Shown one piece after another: positions 1 through 9,100 of a stretch of 64,000 nucleotides of DNA. Position numbers and translations under genes: made by a program. Where the stretch lies: positions 50,833 through 114,832 of the forward strand of contig CAJFGR010000010.1 in assembly GCA_904377845.1 (NCBI GenBank). Direction: 5' to 3'. Source of the DNA: an uncultured Ruminococcus sp. GTDB lineage: Bacteria; Bacillota; Clostridia; Lachnospirales; Lachnospiraceae. Each line of letters begins with the position of its first letter. The stretch's first letter is position 1. Under the pieces are notes generated by a model. It saw nothing but the letters and a program-made list of their open reading frames with translations. It was not told where the DNA came from and did no database searches.

Positions 1-391
1 TGATAGGACTGGGTACGATCATCAACGTTTCCGCCATTACCATCGGCGGGCTGATCGGTCTCCTTTTCAGTAAAGCAATCAGTCCCCGATATCAGGACAC
101 CCTGATGCAGGCAAACGGCGTATGCTTATTATCTGCGTGATGACTGCATCCATGGGAAAGGGCTGTATCTTTTCGGCGATCCCGGTGGGCATATTTCAGG
201 GAGTGATTACACTTCTTGCAAGAGCGATCCAGCCGGTCATGACAGAGCGCGCACTTTCCAATCTTTCTCTGACAGGCTCTATGCTGATTTTCTGTGTGGG
301 AATCAACCTGTTGTGGGAGAAAAAACTGAAAGTCGCAAATATGCTTCCGGCTATTGTGATCGCAGTGATCTGTGCATTTCTGGGCTCCTGA
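1..391 (+). pseudogene. DUF554 family membrane protein remnant with internal deletion and frameshift
   Basis: Frame 3 reads IGLGTIINVSAITIGGLIGLLFSKAISPRYQDTLMQANGVC.. then stops. Frame 2 resumes with VMTASMGKGCIFSAIPVGIFQG..LIFCVGINLLWEKKLKVANMLPAIVIAVI, the DUF554 C-terminus. The central part of the family is missing. The start lies at the window edge. Confidence 0.75.
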
Positions 392-475
392 ACAGGGAAC
401 ACCGGATGAAACATCAGATATAGTGAGACAATAATAAACGGAGAATAGAATTAAAAAGAGAGGCGTCATAAAGAT

Positions 476-976
476 ATGGAAAATACAAAAATTGCATCCT
501 CGGCAAATATTGTGAAACAGTCGGTGGTTTTCGGAGATGTCACCATCGGGGAGGATTCCACTGTTCTCTTCCATGCAGTTCTCCGCGGCGATTGTGCGGA
601 GATTGTAGTAGGAAAATGCAGCAACATTCAGGACAACTGTACCATCCACACGGATAAAGGCTGCCCCGCCGTACTCGGCGATTATGTGACTATAGGCCAC
701 AATGCAGTGGTGCACGGCTGTACAGTCGGTACGGGTAGCCTGATCGGGATGGGAGCTGTTGTCCTGAACCGCGTGCAGATCGGAAAAGAATGTCTGATCG
801 GAGCGGGAAGCGTGGTGCTTGAAGATATGGTGATACCGGACGGGAGCCTCGTGGCGGGCAATCCGGCGAAAATAAAAAGAGAGCTGACCGAAGAAGAGCG
901 CAGAAAACTCTACGATAACAGCCTGCATTATATGGTAACAGGCAGGAAACTGAAAAAAGACGGATATTGTATCTGA
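476..976 (+). CDS. gamma carbonic anhydrase family protein (left-handed beta-helix hexapeptide repeats)
   Basis: Full ORF with hexapeptide repeats and GDCAEIVVGKCSNIQDNCTIHTDKG..GHNAVVHGCTVG motifs. Confidence 0.9.
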   Translation: MENTKIASSANIVKQSVVFGDVTIGEDSTVLFHAVLRGDCAEIVVGKCSNIQDNCTIHTDKGCPAVLGDYVTIGHNAVVHGCTVGTGSLIGMGAVVLNRVQIGKECLIGAGSVVLEDMVIPDGSLVAGNPAKIKRELTEEERRKLYDNSLHYMVTGRKLKKDGYCI

Positions 977-1065
977 AATAAGTGAAAAACAGAGCAGAAT
1001 CTGTTATAATAAACAGGCAGATTGACAGTACTGCAAAAACAGAGCCAAGAAGAGAGGAATTAATC

Positions 1066-2523
1066 ATGGAGTATAAGATTACCGGTTATAAGCCGGAAAA
1101 GTTATTTCATTTTTTTGAGGAGGTCTGCGCTGTACCGAGAGGATCGGGCAACGAGAAGGGAATCAGCGACTTCCTTGTAAAGTTTGCAAAGGACAGAGGA
1201 CTGTGGGTATATCAGGATGACAGCTATAATGTGATCATCAAAAAAGGTGGAAGCAAAGGCGCGGAAGATAAAGCTCCCGTCATGCTTCAGGGACACATTG
1301 ATATGGTATGCGACAAAAGGGCAGGAGTAGAGCATGATTTTGAGAAAGAGGGAATCGACCTTGTACTCAAAGACGGCGTACTCTCAGCAAACGGTACTAC
1401 ATTGGGCGCTGACAACGGTGTTGCGATTGCACTTATGATGATGGTGCTGGACGATGAAGATATCAAACATCCGCCGGTTGAGTGTGTATTTACTACAGAA
1501 GAGGAAGTAGGACTGAACGGTGCACAGGCACTGGATAAATCCCAGATTACTGCCCGCACAATGATCAATATGGATTCTGAGGAAGAGGGCGTTGCAACCA
1601 TAAGCTGCGCAGGAGGCTTAAGAGTCCAGCTTACAAGACCTGTGGAAAGGATCGCAGCAGAAGGGACATTGGTACAGATCAAGATCGGGGGACTGCTGGG
1701 CGGACACTCAGGTACAGATATCGACAAGGAGCGCCAGAATGCAAATATCCTGATGGCGCGCATGGTGGAGCACCTGATGAAAAATACAGACGGAAAGCTT
1801 GTCACATTTGCAGGCGGAACAAAGGACAATGCCATTACAAGAGAGTGTGAGGCGTCCCTGATCTACGCAGAGAAAGCAGAGGCGGAGAAAGCAGAGAAAC
1901 TTGCCTGTGAACTTGCCGAGACATTTTCGGAGGAGATTTCATCCTTTGAGCCGGACTTTGGATGCGAGTTTTCCGTGGAAGAGGGACAGAGTGTCTCTGC
2001 ACTGAAAGATGAGGATGCGAAAGCATTTGTAAGCGCCATCCGCCTTGCTCCGAACGGAGTGTACAGACGCAACATCAAGATGGACGGTTTTGTAGTCGTA
2101 TCCTCTAACATGGGTGTGGTAAGAGCGGACGAGAAAGAGCTCGTGATCGTTGTATCCCCGCGTTCTTCCGTGGCTTCTCTTCAGGAAGATACGAAAGAGA
2201 GATTCGCTCTTCTGGCGGAGACTTTCGGATTTGCCATCGACTACAGCGGAGAATATCCGGGATGGGATTACAAGGAAGATTCCAGAATCCGTGAAGTATT
2301 TGTAGAGAGCTACCGCGAACTCTTCGGAACAGAACTGAGGCTGGAAGCGCTGCACGCAGGGCTTGAGTGCGGACTCTTCTCAGAAGCACTGCCGGGACTG
2401 GATGCGATTGCAGTCGGACCGACACTTTACAACGTGCACACACCGGATGAAAATGTACCGCTGGATTCCTTTGAGCGGTTCTATGAACTGCTGAAGGATG
2501 TACTTGCAAGACTGGCTGCATAG
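1066..2523 (+). CDS. pepD: aminoacyl-histidine / beta-Ala-Xaa dipeptidase (M20 family, PepD-like)
   Basis: MLQGHIDMVCDK, NGTTLGADNGVAIA, TTEEEVGLNGA motifs. The ATG at 1066 is more likely the start than the upstream ORF start at 982. Confidence 0.9.
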   Translation: MEYKITGYKPEKLFHFFEEVCAVPRGSGNEKGISDFLVKFAKDRGLWVYQDDSYNVIIKKGGSKGAEDKAPVMLQGHIDMVCDKRAGVEHDFEKEGIDLVLKDGVLSANGTTLGADNGVAIALMMMVLDDEDIKHPPVECVFTTEEEVGLNGAQALDKSQITARTMINMDSEEEGVATISCAGGLRVQLTRPVERIAAEGTLVQIKIGGLLGGHSGTDIDKERQNANILMARMVEHLMKNTDGKLVTFAGGTKDNAITRECEASLIYAEKAEAEKAEKLACELAETFSEEISSFEPDFGCEFSVEEGQSVSALKDEDAKAFVSAIRLAPNGVYRRNIKMDGFVVVSSNMGVVRADEKELVIVVSPRSSVASLQEDTKERFALLAETFGFAIDYSGEYPGWDYKEDSRIREVFVESYRELFGTELRLEALHAGLECGLFSEALPGLDAIAVGPTLYNVHTPDENVPLDSFERFYELLKDVLARLAA

Positions 2524-2548
2524 TGCTCCGGTATTATACGAGATAACG

Positions 2549-2577
2549 GGCGGTACCCTGAAAGGGTGCCGCCTTTT
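2549..2577 (+). terminator. intrinsic terminator after pepD
   Basis: GGCGGTACCC-tgaaa-GGGTGCCGCC-TTTT. Confidence 0.8.
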
Positions 2578-2612
2578 GCGCGATAAGTCCGGCAAGTGGC
2601 TGTCATGCCTGC
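2578..2612 (+). repeat. 35-nt dispersed repeat, copy 1
   Basis: gcgcgataagtccggcaagtggctgtcatgcctgc; 31/35 identical to 43701-43735. Confidence 0.8.
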
Positions 2613-2664
2613 ATGAGCGGACATTTGCCCGGAAAGAGGCAGACCGGTATCAGGGAGGAAAGAG

Positions 2665-3663
2665 ATGAATACATTTTATATGGAGCTAAAGAATGCTTTG
2701 GAATGTTCAGAAGGCGATATCTGGGCGGAGACTGTTCTGACAGGAGATCGCGCCGGAGAAAAGCAGCTGCTTGTAAATCCTGAGAAAGACAGGACGGGAA
2801 GCAATGAGAGAGTTTTCAGGGAGCGGATCAGGCGCACGCCTAAACTGATCATCTGCGGGGCGGGGCACGTGTCTATGCCCATCATACGTATGGGAAAGAT
2901 GCTGGGCTTTATTGTCACTGTCATAGAAGACCGTCCGAAGTTCTCGGACAATGCGAGGGCAGCAGGGGCGGATCAGGTCTTCTGCCTGCCATTTCAGGAA
3001 GGCCTGGCGGATATCCCGGGAGACTCCGACTCATGGTTTGTGATTGTGACGAGAGGACACAGGTACGATACCGAGTGCCTTGAGTCTATATTGCAGAAGC
3101 GCTATGCTTACGTGGGGATGATGGGCAGCAGGCGCCGGACGGCGATCGTAAAAGACCAGCTTGAGGAAAAGGGGATAAGCCGTGAAGTATTGGACTCTGT
3201 CCACACACCGATCGGATTGAAGATCGGGGCGGAAACGCCGGAGGAGATCGCCGTGTCAGTCATGGCTGAGATCATACAGGTAAAGAACGCCCGGAGTGAA
3301 GAGGGCGGCGGAAAAGCAGGCGGCTATTCCGATGAAATGCTCTCCTGTATTCTCGGCACGGAAAGCGACAGGGAAAATATCGGGGTTCAGAAGAAGGTTC
3401 TGGCGACGATCATTTCCCGCAAAGGCTCTGCACCCCGCAGCGTGGGCACGAAGATGCTTATTCTTGAAGACGGAACAACCGTGGATACGATCGGCGGCGG
3501 ATGCGTGGAGAGTGAGATCATACAGAAAGCTCTCCTCATGATGCGTACGGATATGCCGGATTTTCAGATCTGCACAGTGGATATGACGGCTGATCAGGCA
3601 GAAGATGAGGGAATGGTATGCGGCGGAGTTGTGGAAGTCATGCTGGAGAGGGTAACAGTTTAG
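2665..3663 (+). CDS. XdhC/CoxI family molybdenum hydroxylase maturation factor (Rossmann domain first)
   Basis: N-terminal PKLIICGAGHVSMPIIRMGKMLGFIVTVIEDRPKF; C-terminal KVLATIISRKGSAPRSVGTKMLILEDG..GGGCVESEI. Confidence 0.85.
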   Translation: MNTFYMELKNALECSEGDIWAETVLTGDRAGEKQLLVNPEKDRTGSNERVFRERIRRTPKLIICGAGHVSMPIIRMGKMLGFIVTVIEDRPKFSDNARAAGADQVFCLPFQEGLADIPGDSDSWFVIVTRGHRYDTECLESILQKRYAYVGMMGSRRRTAIVKDQLEEKGISREVLDSVHTPIGLKIGAETPEEIAVSVMAEIIQVKNARSEEGGGKAGGYSDEMLSCILGTESDRENIGVQKKVLATIISRKGSAPRSVGTKMLILEDGTTVDTIGGGCVESEIIQKALLMMRTDMPDFQICTVDMTADQAEDEGMVCGGVVEVMLERVTV

Positions 3664-3704
3664 CCTGTGCTATTCAGAAAACCAGATAAATTTTCATCAA
3701 TTGA

Positions 3705-3733
3705 TTGACACATATTTCGACCGGTGTTACCAT
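3705..3733 (+). promoter_or_regulatory. sigma70-type promoter upstream of the purine riboswitch
   Basis: TTGACA (3705-3710), 17-bp spacer, TACCAT (3728-3733). Confidence 0.6.
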
Positions 3734-3753
3734 ATTTACATAGAAAAAACATC

Positions 3754-3825
3754 GCGTACTTATATAGGTTCATAATCGGGTGAACGTCTCTACCAGCCGC
3801 CGGAAACGGCTGACTATAAGTATGC
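3754..3825 (+). promoter_or_regulatory. purine riboswitch-like aptamer (guanine/xanthine type, C at the specificity position)
   Basis: P1 gcguacuuaua/uauaaguaugc; P2 GUUCA/UGAAC; J2/3 GUCUCUACC (xpt: GUUUCUACC); L3 CCGGAAA (xpt: CCGUAAA); J3/1 UGACUAUA. It lies between a promoter and guanine deaminase. Confidence 0.8.
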
Positions 3826-3871
3826 CGGAGAGATGGGCACATCATCCGGTATATGAGAGAGGAGGCAAGAC

Positions 3872-5158
3872 TTGATGAATGAATCTATTTTTATTTTAAA
3901 AGGAAATATTATCTACAGTAAAAGCCAGACAGAGTTTGCTATTTGCGAACATGGATATCTTGTCTGTAAAGACGGCAGAGTGGACGGGATTTATCAGACA
4001 CTGCCGTTCAGGCTGGGAGGCAATCCGATCCGGGATTACGGCGATTGTCTTATCATCCCGGGACTTGTGGATCTTCATATCCATGCGCCGCAGTATTCCT
4101 ACCGGGGACTTGGGATGGATATGGAACTTCTGGAGTGGCTTGAGGTAAATACGTTCCCGGAGGAGGCTAAATTCGAAGAAACTGATTATGCGGAGAAGTC
4201 CTACTGGATCTTTACGGAGAATCTTAAGAACAGTGCTACGACGAGAGCCTGTATCTTTGCCACGGTGCACCGTCCGGCAACACTTCTTCTTATGGATTTG
4301 CTGGAGAAGAGCGGACTTGACACCTATGTGGGCAAAGTAAATATGGACCGCAACTGTCCGGATTATATCTGTGAGGAGACGCAGGAGTCGGCAGATGAGA
4401 CGCTGGAGTGGATCAAGGATGTAAACCATCGAAAATACAAGAATACAAAGCCAATTCTTACACCGCGGTTCACGCCGAGCTGTACGGATGAACTGATGGA
4501 AGAACTGAAGAAACTGCAGATGCGCTATGCTCTGCCTGTACAGTCACATTTGTCGGAAAATCCGGGTGAGATTGAGTGGGTAAAAGAACTCTGTCCGTGG
4601 TCGGAATTCTATGGAGATGTGTATGACCGGTTCGGACTGTTCGGAGCTGACTGCCCGACCATTATGGCGCACTGCGTATACAGCGGCGATGAAGAGATCG
4701 CACGGATGAAAGAGAACGGTGTGTTTGTCGCTCATTGCCCGGAGTCCAATATGAATGTGTCATCCGGAATCGCTCCGGTCAGGAAATTCCTTGAAGAAGG
4801 TCTGCACGTGGGAATCGGAAGTGATGTGGCAGGCGGCTCCACGGAAAATCTGTTCCGCGCCATGGCTCATGCCGTACAGTCGTCAAAACTGCGGTGGAGA
4901 TTACAGGATAACAGTCTGGAAGCGCTGACCGCTGAGGAAGTGTTCTATATGGCTACAAAAGGCGGCGGAGAGTTTTTCGGAAAAGTGGGAAGTTTTGAGC
5001 CGGGATATGAGTTTGACGCGGTAGTGCTGGATGACAGCCGTCTGAAGCATCCGCAGCCGCTTGATATCAGGAGCCGGCTGGAACGTATGATATATCTGGC
5101 GGACGAACGGGAGATCAGGGCCAAATACGTAAAAGGGAAAGAAATCAGTCTGCCGTAA
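3872..5158 (+). CDS. guaD: guanine deaminase / amidohydrolase
   Basis: PGLVDLHIHAPQYSYRGLGMDMELLEWL, HLSENPGEIEWV, GSDVAGGSTENLFRAM. Confidence 0.9.
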   Translation: MMNESIFILKGNIIYSKSQTEFAICEHGYLVCKDGRVDGIYQTLPFRLGGNPIRDYGDCLIIPGLVDLHIHAPQYSYRGLGMDMELLEWLEVNTFPEEAKFEETDYAEKSYWIFTENLKNSATTRACIFATVHRPATLLLMDLLEKSGLDTYVGKVNMDRNCPDYICEETQESADETLEWIKDVNHRKYKNTKPILTPRFTPSCTDELMEELKKLQMRYALPVQSHLSENPGEIEWVKELCPWSEFYGDVYDRFGLFGADCPTIMAHCVYSGDEEIARMKENGVFVAHCPESNMNVSSGIAPVRKFLEEGLHVGIGSDVAGGSTENLFRAMAHAVQSSKLRWRLQDNSLEALTAEEVFYMATKGGGEFFGKVGSFEPGYEFDAVVLDDSRLKHPQPLDIRSRLERMIYLADEREIRAKYVKGKEISLP

Positions 5159-5178
5159 GTGTAACGGAGGTGAAAAAT

Positions 5179-7512
5179 ATGGAGGAGAAAGGCTATGTAA
5201 CTGGTAAAAATCATACGAGCGAGAGGGAACATATAGTCGGCAGGAGTGTGAAGCGCGTAGATGCATTTGAGAAAGTGACCGGACGGGCAAAGTATACGGA
5301 TGATCTGTGCGATAAAAATGCCTATGTGGCAAAGGTACTGCACTCGACGATCGCACACGGATATGTGAAGTGCATTGACACATCCGAAGCGGAAAAGATT
5401 CCGGGAGTGGTGAAGATCGTTACCTGTTTCGATGTCCCGAAATATTATTATCCCACGGCAGGACATCCATGGTCCACGGAGGAGGCGCATCAGGACGTCG
5501 CAGACCGGCTGCTGCTGGTGGAGCACGTTCGGTTCTACGGGGATGACGTGGCAGCCGTGGTCGCGGAAAACGAGGTGGCGGCCGCGCAGGCTGTTAGGGC
5601 GATTAAAGTAGAATATGAAGAACTGCCTTTCGTGCTCGACGTACACAAGGCTATGGAGGACGGAGCACCGCAGCTCCATGAAAAGTACCCTCACAATATT
5701 CTCAAGCACACATCAATACGCAACGGCGACTATGAAGCGGCTGTCAAAGAACCGGGGCTGATAAAGGTGGAGGGATGGTATCAGACGCCTACTGTCCAGC
5801 ACTGCCATATTGAAAATCCGGTCTGTTATGCATATATGGAACAGGGGCGGATCGTGGTTGTGACCTCCACACAGCTTCCCCATATCTGCCGGAGAGTTGT
5901 CGGACAGGCGCTGGGCATCCCGTGGGGAAAGGTAAGAGTGATCAAGCCTTATATCGGCGGCGGGTTCGGCAACAAGCAGGATATTCTGTATGAACCTCTC
6001 TGCGCATATCTCTGTACACAGGTGGGCGGCAGGACGGTGAAGATCGATACATCCAGAGAAGAGACGTTTGTGTCGACACGTGTGCGCCATGCCATTCATT
6101 TCCATATTATTTCTTATGTGCGTCCGGACGGAACTTTTGCAGCGCGTAAGTTCGAGAGCTGGTCAGATCAGGGGGCATATGCATCCCACGGGCACAGTAT
6201 TGCGGCGAAAGGAATGGGCTGCTTCCCGCAGCTGTATCCATGCCCCAATATCGAAGCAGATACATATACAGTATTTACAAATAAATCGGTCTCCGGCGCT
6301 ATGAGAGGATACGGGATTCCACAGGCGATGTTCGCTATGGAGAGCCACACAGAAGATGTGGCAAGGGCGATCAGCATGGACCCCTATGAGTTCCGTATGA
6401 AAAATGTGATGCCGAAAGGCTTTAAGGACGGATTCTCGAAAAATGTAAATTATTATGATTCTTTCCGGGAATGTATGGAAAAAGGACGCAAAGAGTTCGA
6501 CTATGACAGACGGAAAGAAAAATATGCTCATCAGACCGGCGATATACGGCGCGGCGTGGGAATGGCGGTTTTCTGGTACAATACCGGTGTATGGCCGATC
6601 TCCCTTGAGACGTCCGCCTGCCGTATGGTGCTCAATCAGGACGGCAGCATTCAGGTGCAGGTAGGTGAGACGGAGATCGGACAGGGAGCGGACACTGCAT
6701 TTGCCCAGATGGCGGCAGAGACACTCGGTATTCCTTTTGAGATGGTCCACGTAGTCTCATCGCAGGACACAGATGTGACGCCGTTCGGAACCGGAGCGTA
6801 TGCGTCCAGACAGACCTATATGGCAGGATTTTCCATTCGTCAGACCGGAGAACTGCTGAAAGAAAAGATCATTGAGACGGCGCATGAATTAACACGACAA
6901 ATGAAAGAAAATCTGGATATTGTAAACGGGAATATTGTCAGAACGACGGACGGAGAGATTCTTATGTCACTGGGTGAACTGGCAACAGAGAAGCTGTACA
7001 GTCTGACGAACAACGGGCATCTCACGGCAGAGAGCAGTTACCAGATCAAGAATAATGCATATTCATTCGGATGTACCTTTGCGGAAGTAGAGGTAGATAT
7101 ACCCGGGTGCAGGGCGCAGGTGACAGATATTCTGAATGTTCACGACTGCGGACGCCTGATCAATCCGGCGCTTGCCGAAGCACAGGTGCACGGCGGTATG
7201 AGTATGGCGATCGGATATGCCCTGTCGGAAAAGATGCTCTATGATGAGAGAACCGGAAGACCGCTCAACAATAATCTTCTTGATTATAAGCTTTCCACAT
7301 TTATGGATCATCCGGATCTTCACGCTTCATTTGTTGAGAACTATGAGCCCACCAGCGCATACGGGACGAAAGCGCTGGGAGAGCCGCCGACCTGTTCACC
7401 GGCTCCGGCGATCCGCAATGCCATCCTGCAGGCGACCGGCGTTGCGCTTAATGAGATACCGATGAGACCCCATCTGCTGTTTGAGAAGTTTACAGAGGCG
7501 GGGCTGCTCTGA
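5179..7512 (+). CDS. xdhA: xanthine dehydrogenase molybdopterin-binding subunit (XdhA/YgeS type)
   Basis: VGRSVKRVDAFEKVTGRAKYTDD, GGGFGNKQD, GAMRGYGIPQAMFAMES, EIGQGADT motifs. ATG at 5179 preceded by ggaggtg. Confidence 0.9.
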   Translation: MEEKGYVTGKNHTSEREHIVGRSVKRVDAFEKVTGRAKYTDDLCDKNAYVAKVLHSTIAHGYVKCIDTSEAEKIPGVVKIVTCFDVPKYYYPTAGHPWSTEEAHQDVADRLLLVEHVRFYGDDVAAVVAENEVAAAQAVRAIKVEYEELPFVLDVHKAMEDGAPQLHEKYPHNILKHTSIRNGDYEAAVKEPGLIKVEGWYQTPTVQHCHIENPVCYAYMEQGRIVVVTSTQLPHICRRVVGQALGIPWGKVRVIKPYIGGGFGNKQDILYEPLCAYLCTQVGGRTVKIDTSREETFVSTRVRHAIHFHIISYVRPDGTFAARKFESWSDQGAYASHGHSIAAKGMGCFPQLYPCPNIEADTYTVFTNKSVSGAMRGYGIPQAMFAMESHTEDVARAISMDPYEFRMKNVMPKGFKDGFSKNVNYYDSFRECMEKGRKEFDYDRRKEKYAHQTGDIRRGVGMAVFWYNTGVWPISLETSACRMVLNQDGSIQVQVGETEIGQGADTAFAQMAAETLGIPFEMVHVVSSQDTDVTPFGTGAYASRQTYMAGFSIRQTGELLKEKIIETAHELTRQMKENLDIVNGNIVRTTDGEILMSLGELATEKLYSLTNNGHLTAESSYQIKNNAYSFGCTFAEVEVDIPGCRAQVTDILNVHDCGRLINPALAEAQVHGGMSMAIGYALSEKMLYDERTGRPLNNNLLDYKLSTFMDHPDLHASFVENYEPTSAYGTKALGEPPTCSPAPAIRNAILQATGVALNEIPMRPHLLFEKFTEAGLL

Positions 7513-7534
7513 CACGGAAAAGAGGTGGAAGATT

Positions 7535-9016
7535 ATGTATGATATGAAGGCATTGCATGAGGCAAAGAGTGTGGACGATGCGGTCAGACTGCTTCAGGAG
7601 TATCCGCAGGCGCAGGTCATTGCAGGCGGAAGCGATGTGCTCGTCCAGATGAGAGAAGGAAAGCGCGCAGGTGCAGAGCTGGTGAGTATATACGGGCTGG
7701 ATGAGCTGCGCGGTGTGACTATAGAAGAGGATGGAACCATACGGATCGGATCTCTGACCAGTTTCTCACACATTACGAAAGACCCGATCATCCAGAAATA
7801 TATCAACGTTCTCGGCGAAGCCGTAGATACGGTAGGCGGACCCCAGATACGAAATATCGGAACCATCGGAGGGAATACCTGTAACGGTGTGACATCAGCA
7901 GACTCGGCGTCCACCCTGTTTGCGTGGGATGCAGTGATCGAGCTGACAGGTCCGGACGGGATCAGAAGGATTCCTATCAAAGCCTTTTATATCAAGGCGG
8001 GAAAAGTAGACTTAAGACCCGGCGAGATACAGACTGCTATCCTGATCCCGAGAGAAGCATATGAAGGATACGAAGGCCATTATATTAAATACGCAATGAG
8101 AAATGCTATGGATATTGCGACTCTGGGATGTTCTGTAAATGTAAAACTTTCTGATGACAAGAAAACATTTACAGATATCCGCATTGCATACGGTGTGGCC
8201 GGACCTGTTCCCATGCGTGCCGTCCATGCAGAGGCAGCAGGAAGAGGGCTTAAGGTGACAGAGGAGAACATCGAGAAGATCGGAGATACAGTACTCGAGG
8301 ATGTAACGCCCCGCGACAGTTGGAGAGCAAGCAAGGCATTCCGGGAGCATATCTCTAAACTTTTGTGCAAGAGAGCGCTGAGAGAAGCGGTCAGAAGGGC
8401 AGGCGGAATGACGGTGGAACAAGCCCCGGCAGTTTCGAACAGCAGGACGGTCGAGACCTTGGAGAAGAAAGAACAGACGGATGTGTCATCAGGAGCGTCC
8501 CGCAATACGATCATGACGGATTCTGAGAGCGGAAAGCAGTATAAACTCGTCCGCTGCCGCATCAACGGTGTGGAGCGTGAGACCATGGTGGATGTCAGAG
8601 CGTCCCTCACGGATATGCTGCGGAATGATTATTCCCTGACCAGCGTCAAGAAAGGCTGCGAGGTGGGAGAGTGCGGCGCCTGCAACGTGATGATCGATGG
8701 AGAGTGTTACAATTCCTGTATCTATCTGGCGGTGTGGGCAGACGGTAAAGAAATCCGTACTGTAGAAGGACTAATGGGACCGAACGGCGAGCTCTCAGAC
8801 ATTCAGCAGGCATTTATCGATGAGGCGGCAGTGCAGTGCGGTTTCTGTACGCCGGGCGTGATCATGAGTGCTGTAGAGATTCTTGAGAGCGGAAAAGAAT
8901 ACACAAGAGATGAGCTGAGAAAGCTGCTCTCAGGACATCTGTGCAGATGCACAGGGTATGAAAATATCCTGAATGCCGTGGAGAAGACGATGAAGAAGCG
9001 GCTTGGGAAACTGTAA
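7535..9016 (+). CDS. fused xanthine dehydrogenase FAD-binding (XdhB-like) + 2Fe-2S (XdhC/YgeU-like) subunit
   Basis: N-terminal AGGSDVLVQMREG..GGPQIRNIGTIGGNTCNGVTSAD (FAD domain); C-terminal CEVGECGACNVMIDG..CGFCTPGVIMSA..GHLCRCTGYENI (2x 2Fe-2S). Confidence 0.9.
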   Translation: MYDMKALHEAKSVDDAVRLLQEYPQAQVIAGGSDVLVQMREGKRAGAELVSIYGLDELRGVTIEEDGTIRIGSLTSFSHITKDPIIQKYINVLGEAVDTVGGPQIRNIGTIGGNTCNGVTSADSASTLFAWDAVIELTGPDGIRRIPIKAFYIKAGKVDLRPGEIQTAILIPREAYEGYEGHYIKYAMRNAMDIATLGCSVNVKLSDDKKTFTDIRIAYGVAGPVPMRAVHAEAAGRGLKVTEENIEKIGDTVLEDVTPRDSWRASKAFREHISKLLCKRALREAVRRAGGMTVEQAPAVSNSRTVETLEKKEQTDVSSGASRNTIMTDSESGKQYKLVRCRINGVERETMVDVRASLTDMLRNDYSLTSVKKGCEVGECGACNVMIDGECYNSCIYLAVWADGKEIRTVEGLMGPNGELSDIQQAFIDEAAVQCGFCTPGVIMSAVEILESGKEYTRDELRKLLSGHLCRCTGYENILNAVEKTMKKRLGKL

Positions 9017-9020
9017 ATAA

Positions 9021-9067
9021 ATGAGGACATCCGCTCAGTACATGGCATAACTGTCGGATGTCCTCAT
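9021..9067. terminator. bidirectional terminator between convergent operons
   Basis: atGAGGACATCCG...CGGATGTCCTCat flanked by A/T runs. Confidence 0.8.
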
Positions 9068-9100
9068 TTTATATTTTTAGGAGATTGCTAGCTATCTGTT

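Noticed and set aside
136-145. In-frame TGA TGA in DUF554 as possible selenocysteine recoding in a selenium-rich locus
   Set aside because: Homology resumes in a different frame after loss of the central region, so this is a deletion/frameshift and not a recoded TGA. No SECIS-like hairpin was evident.
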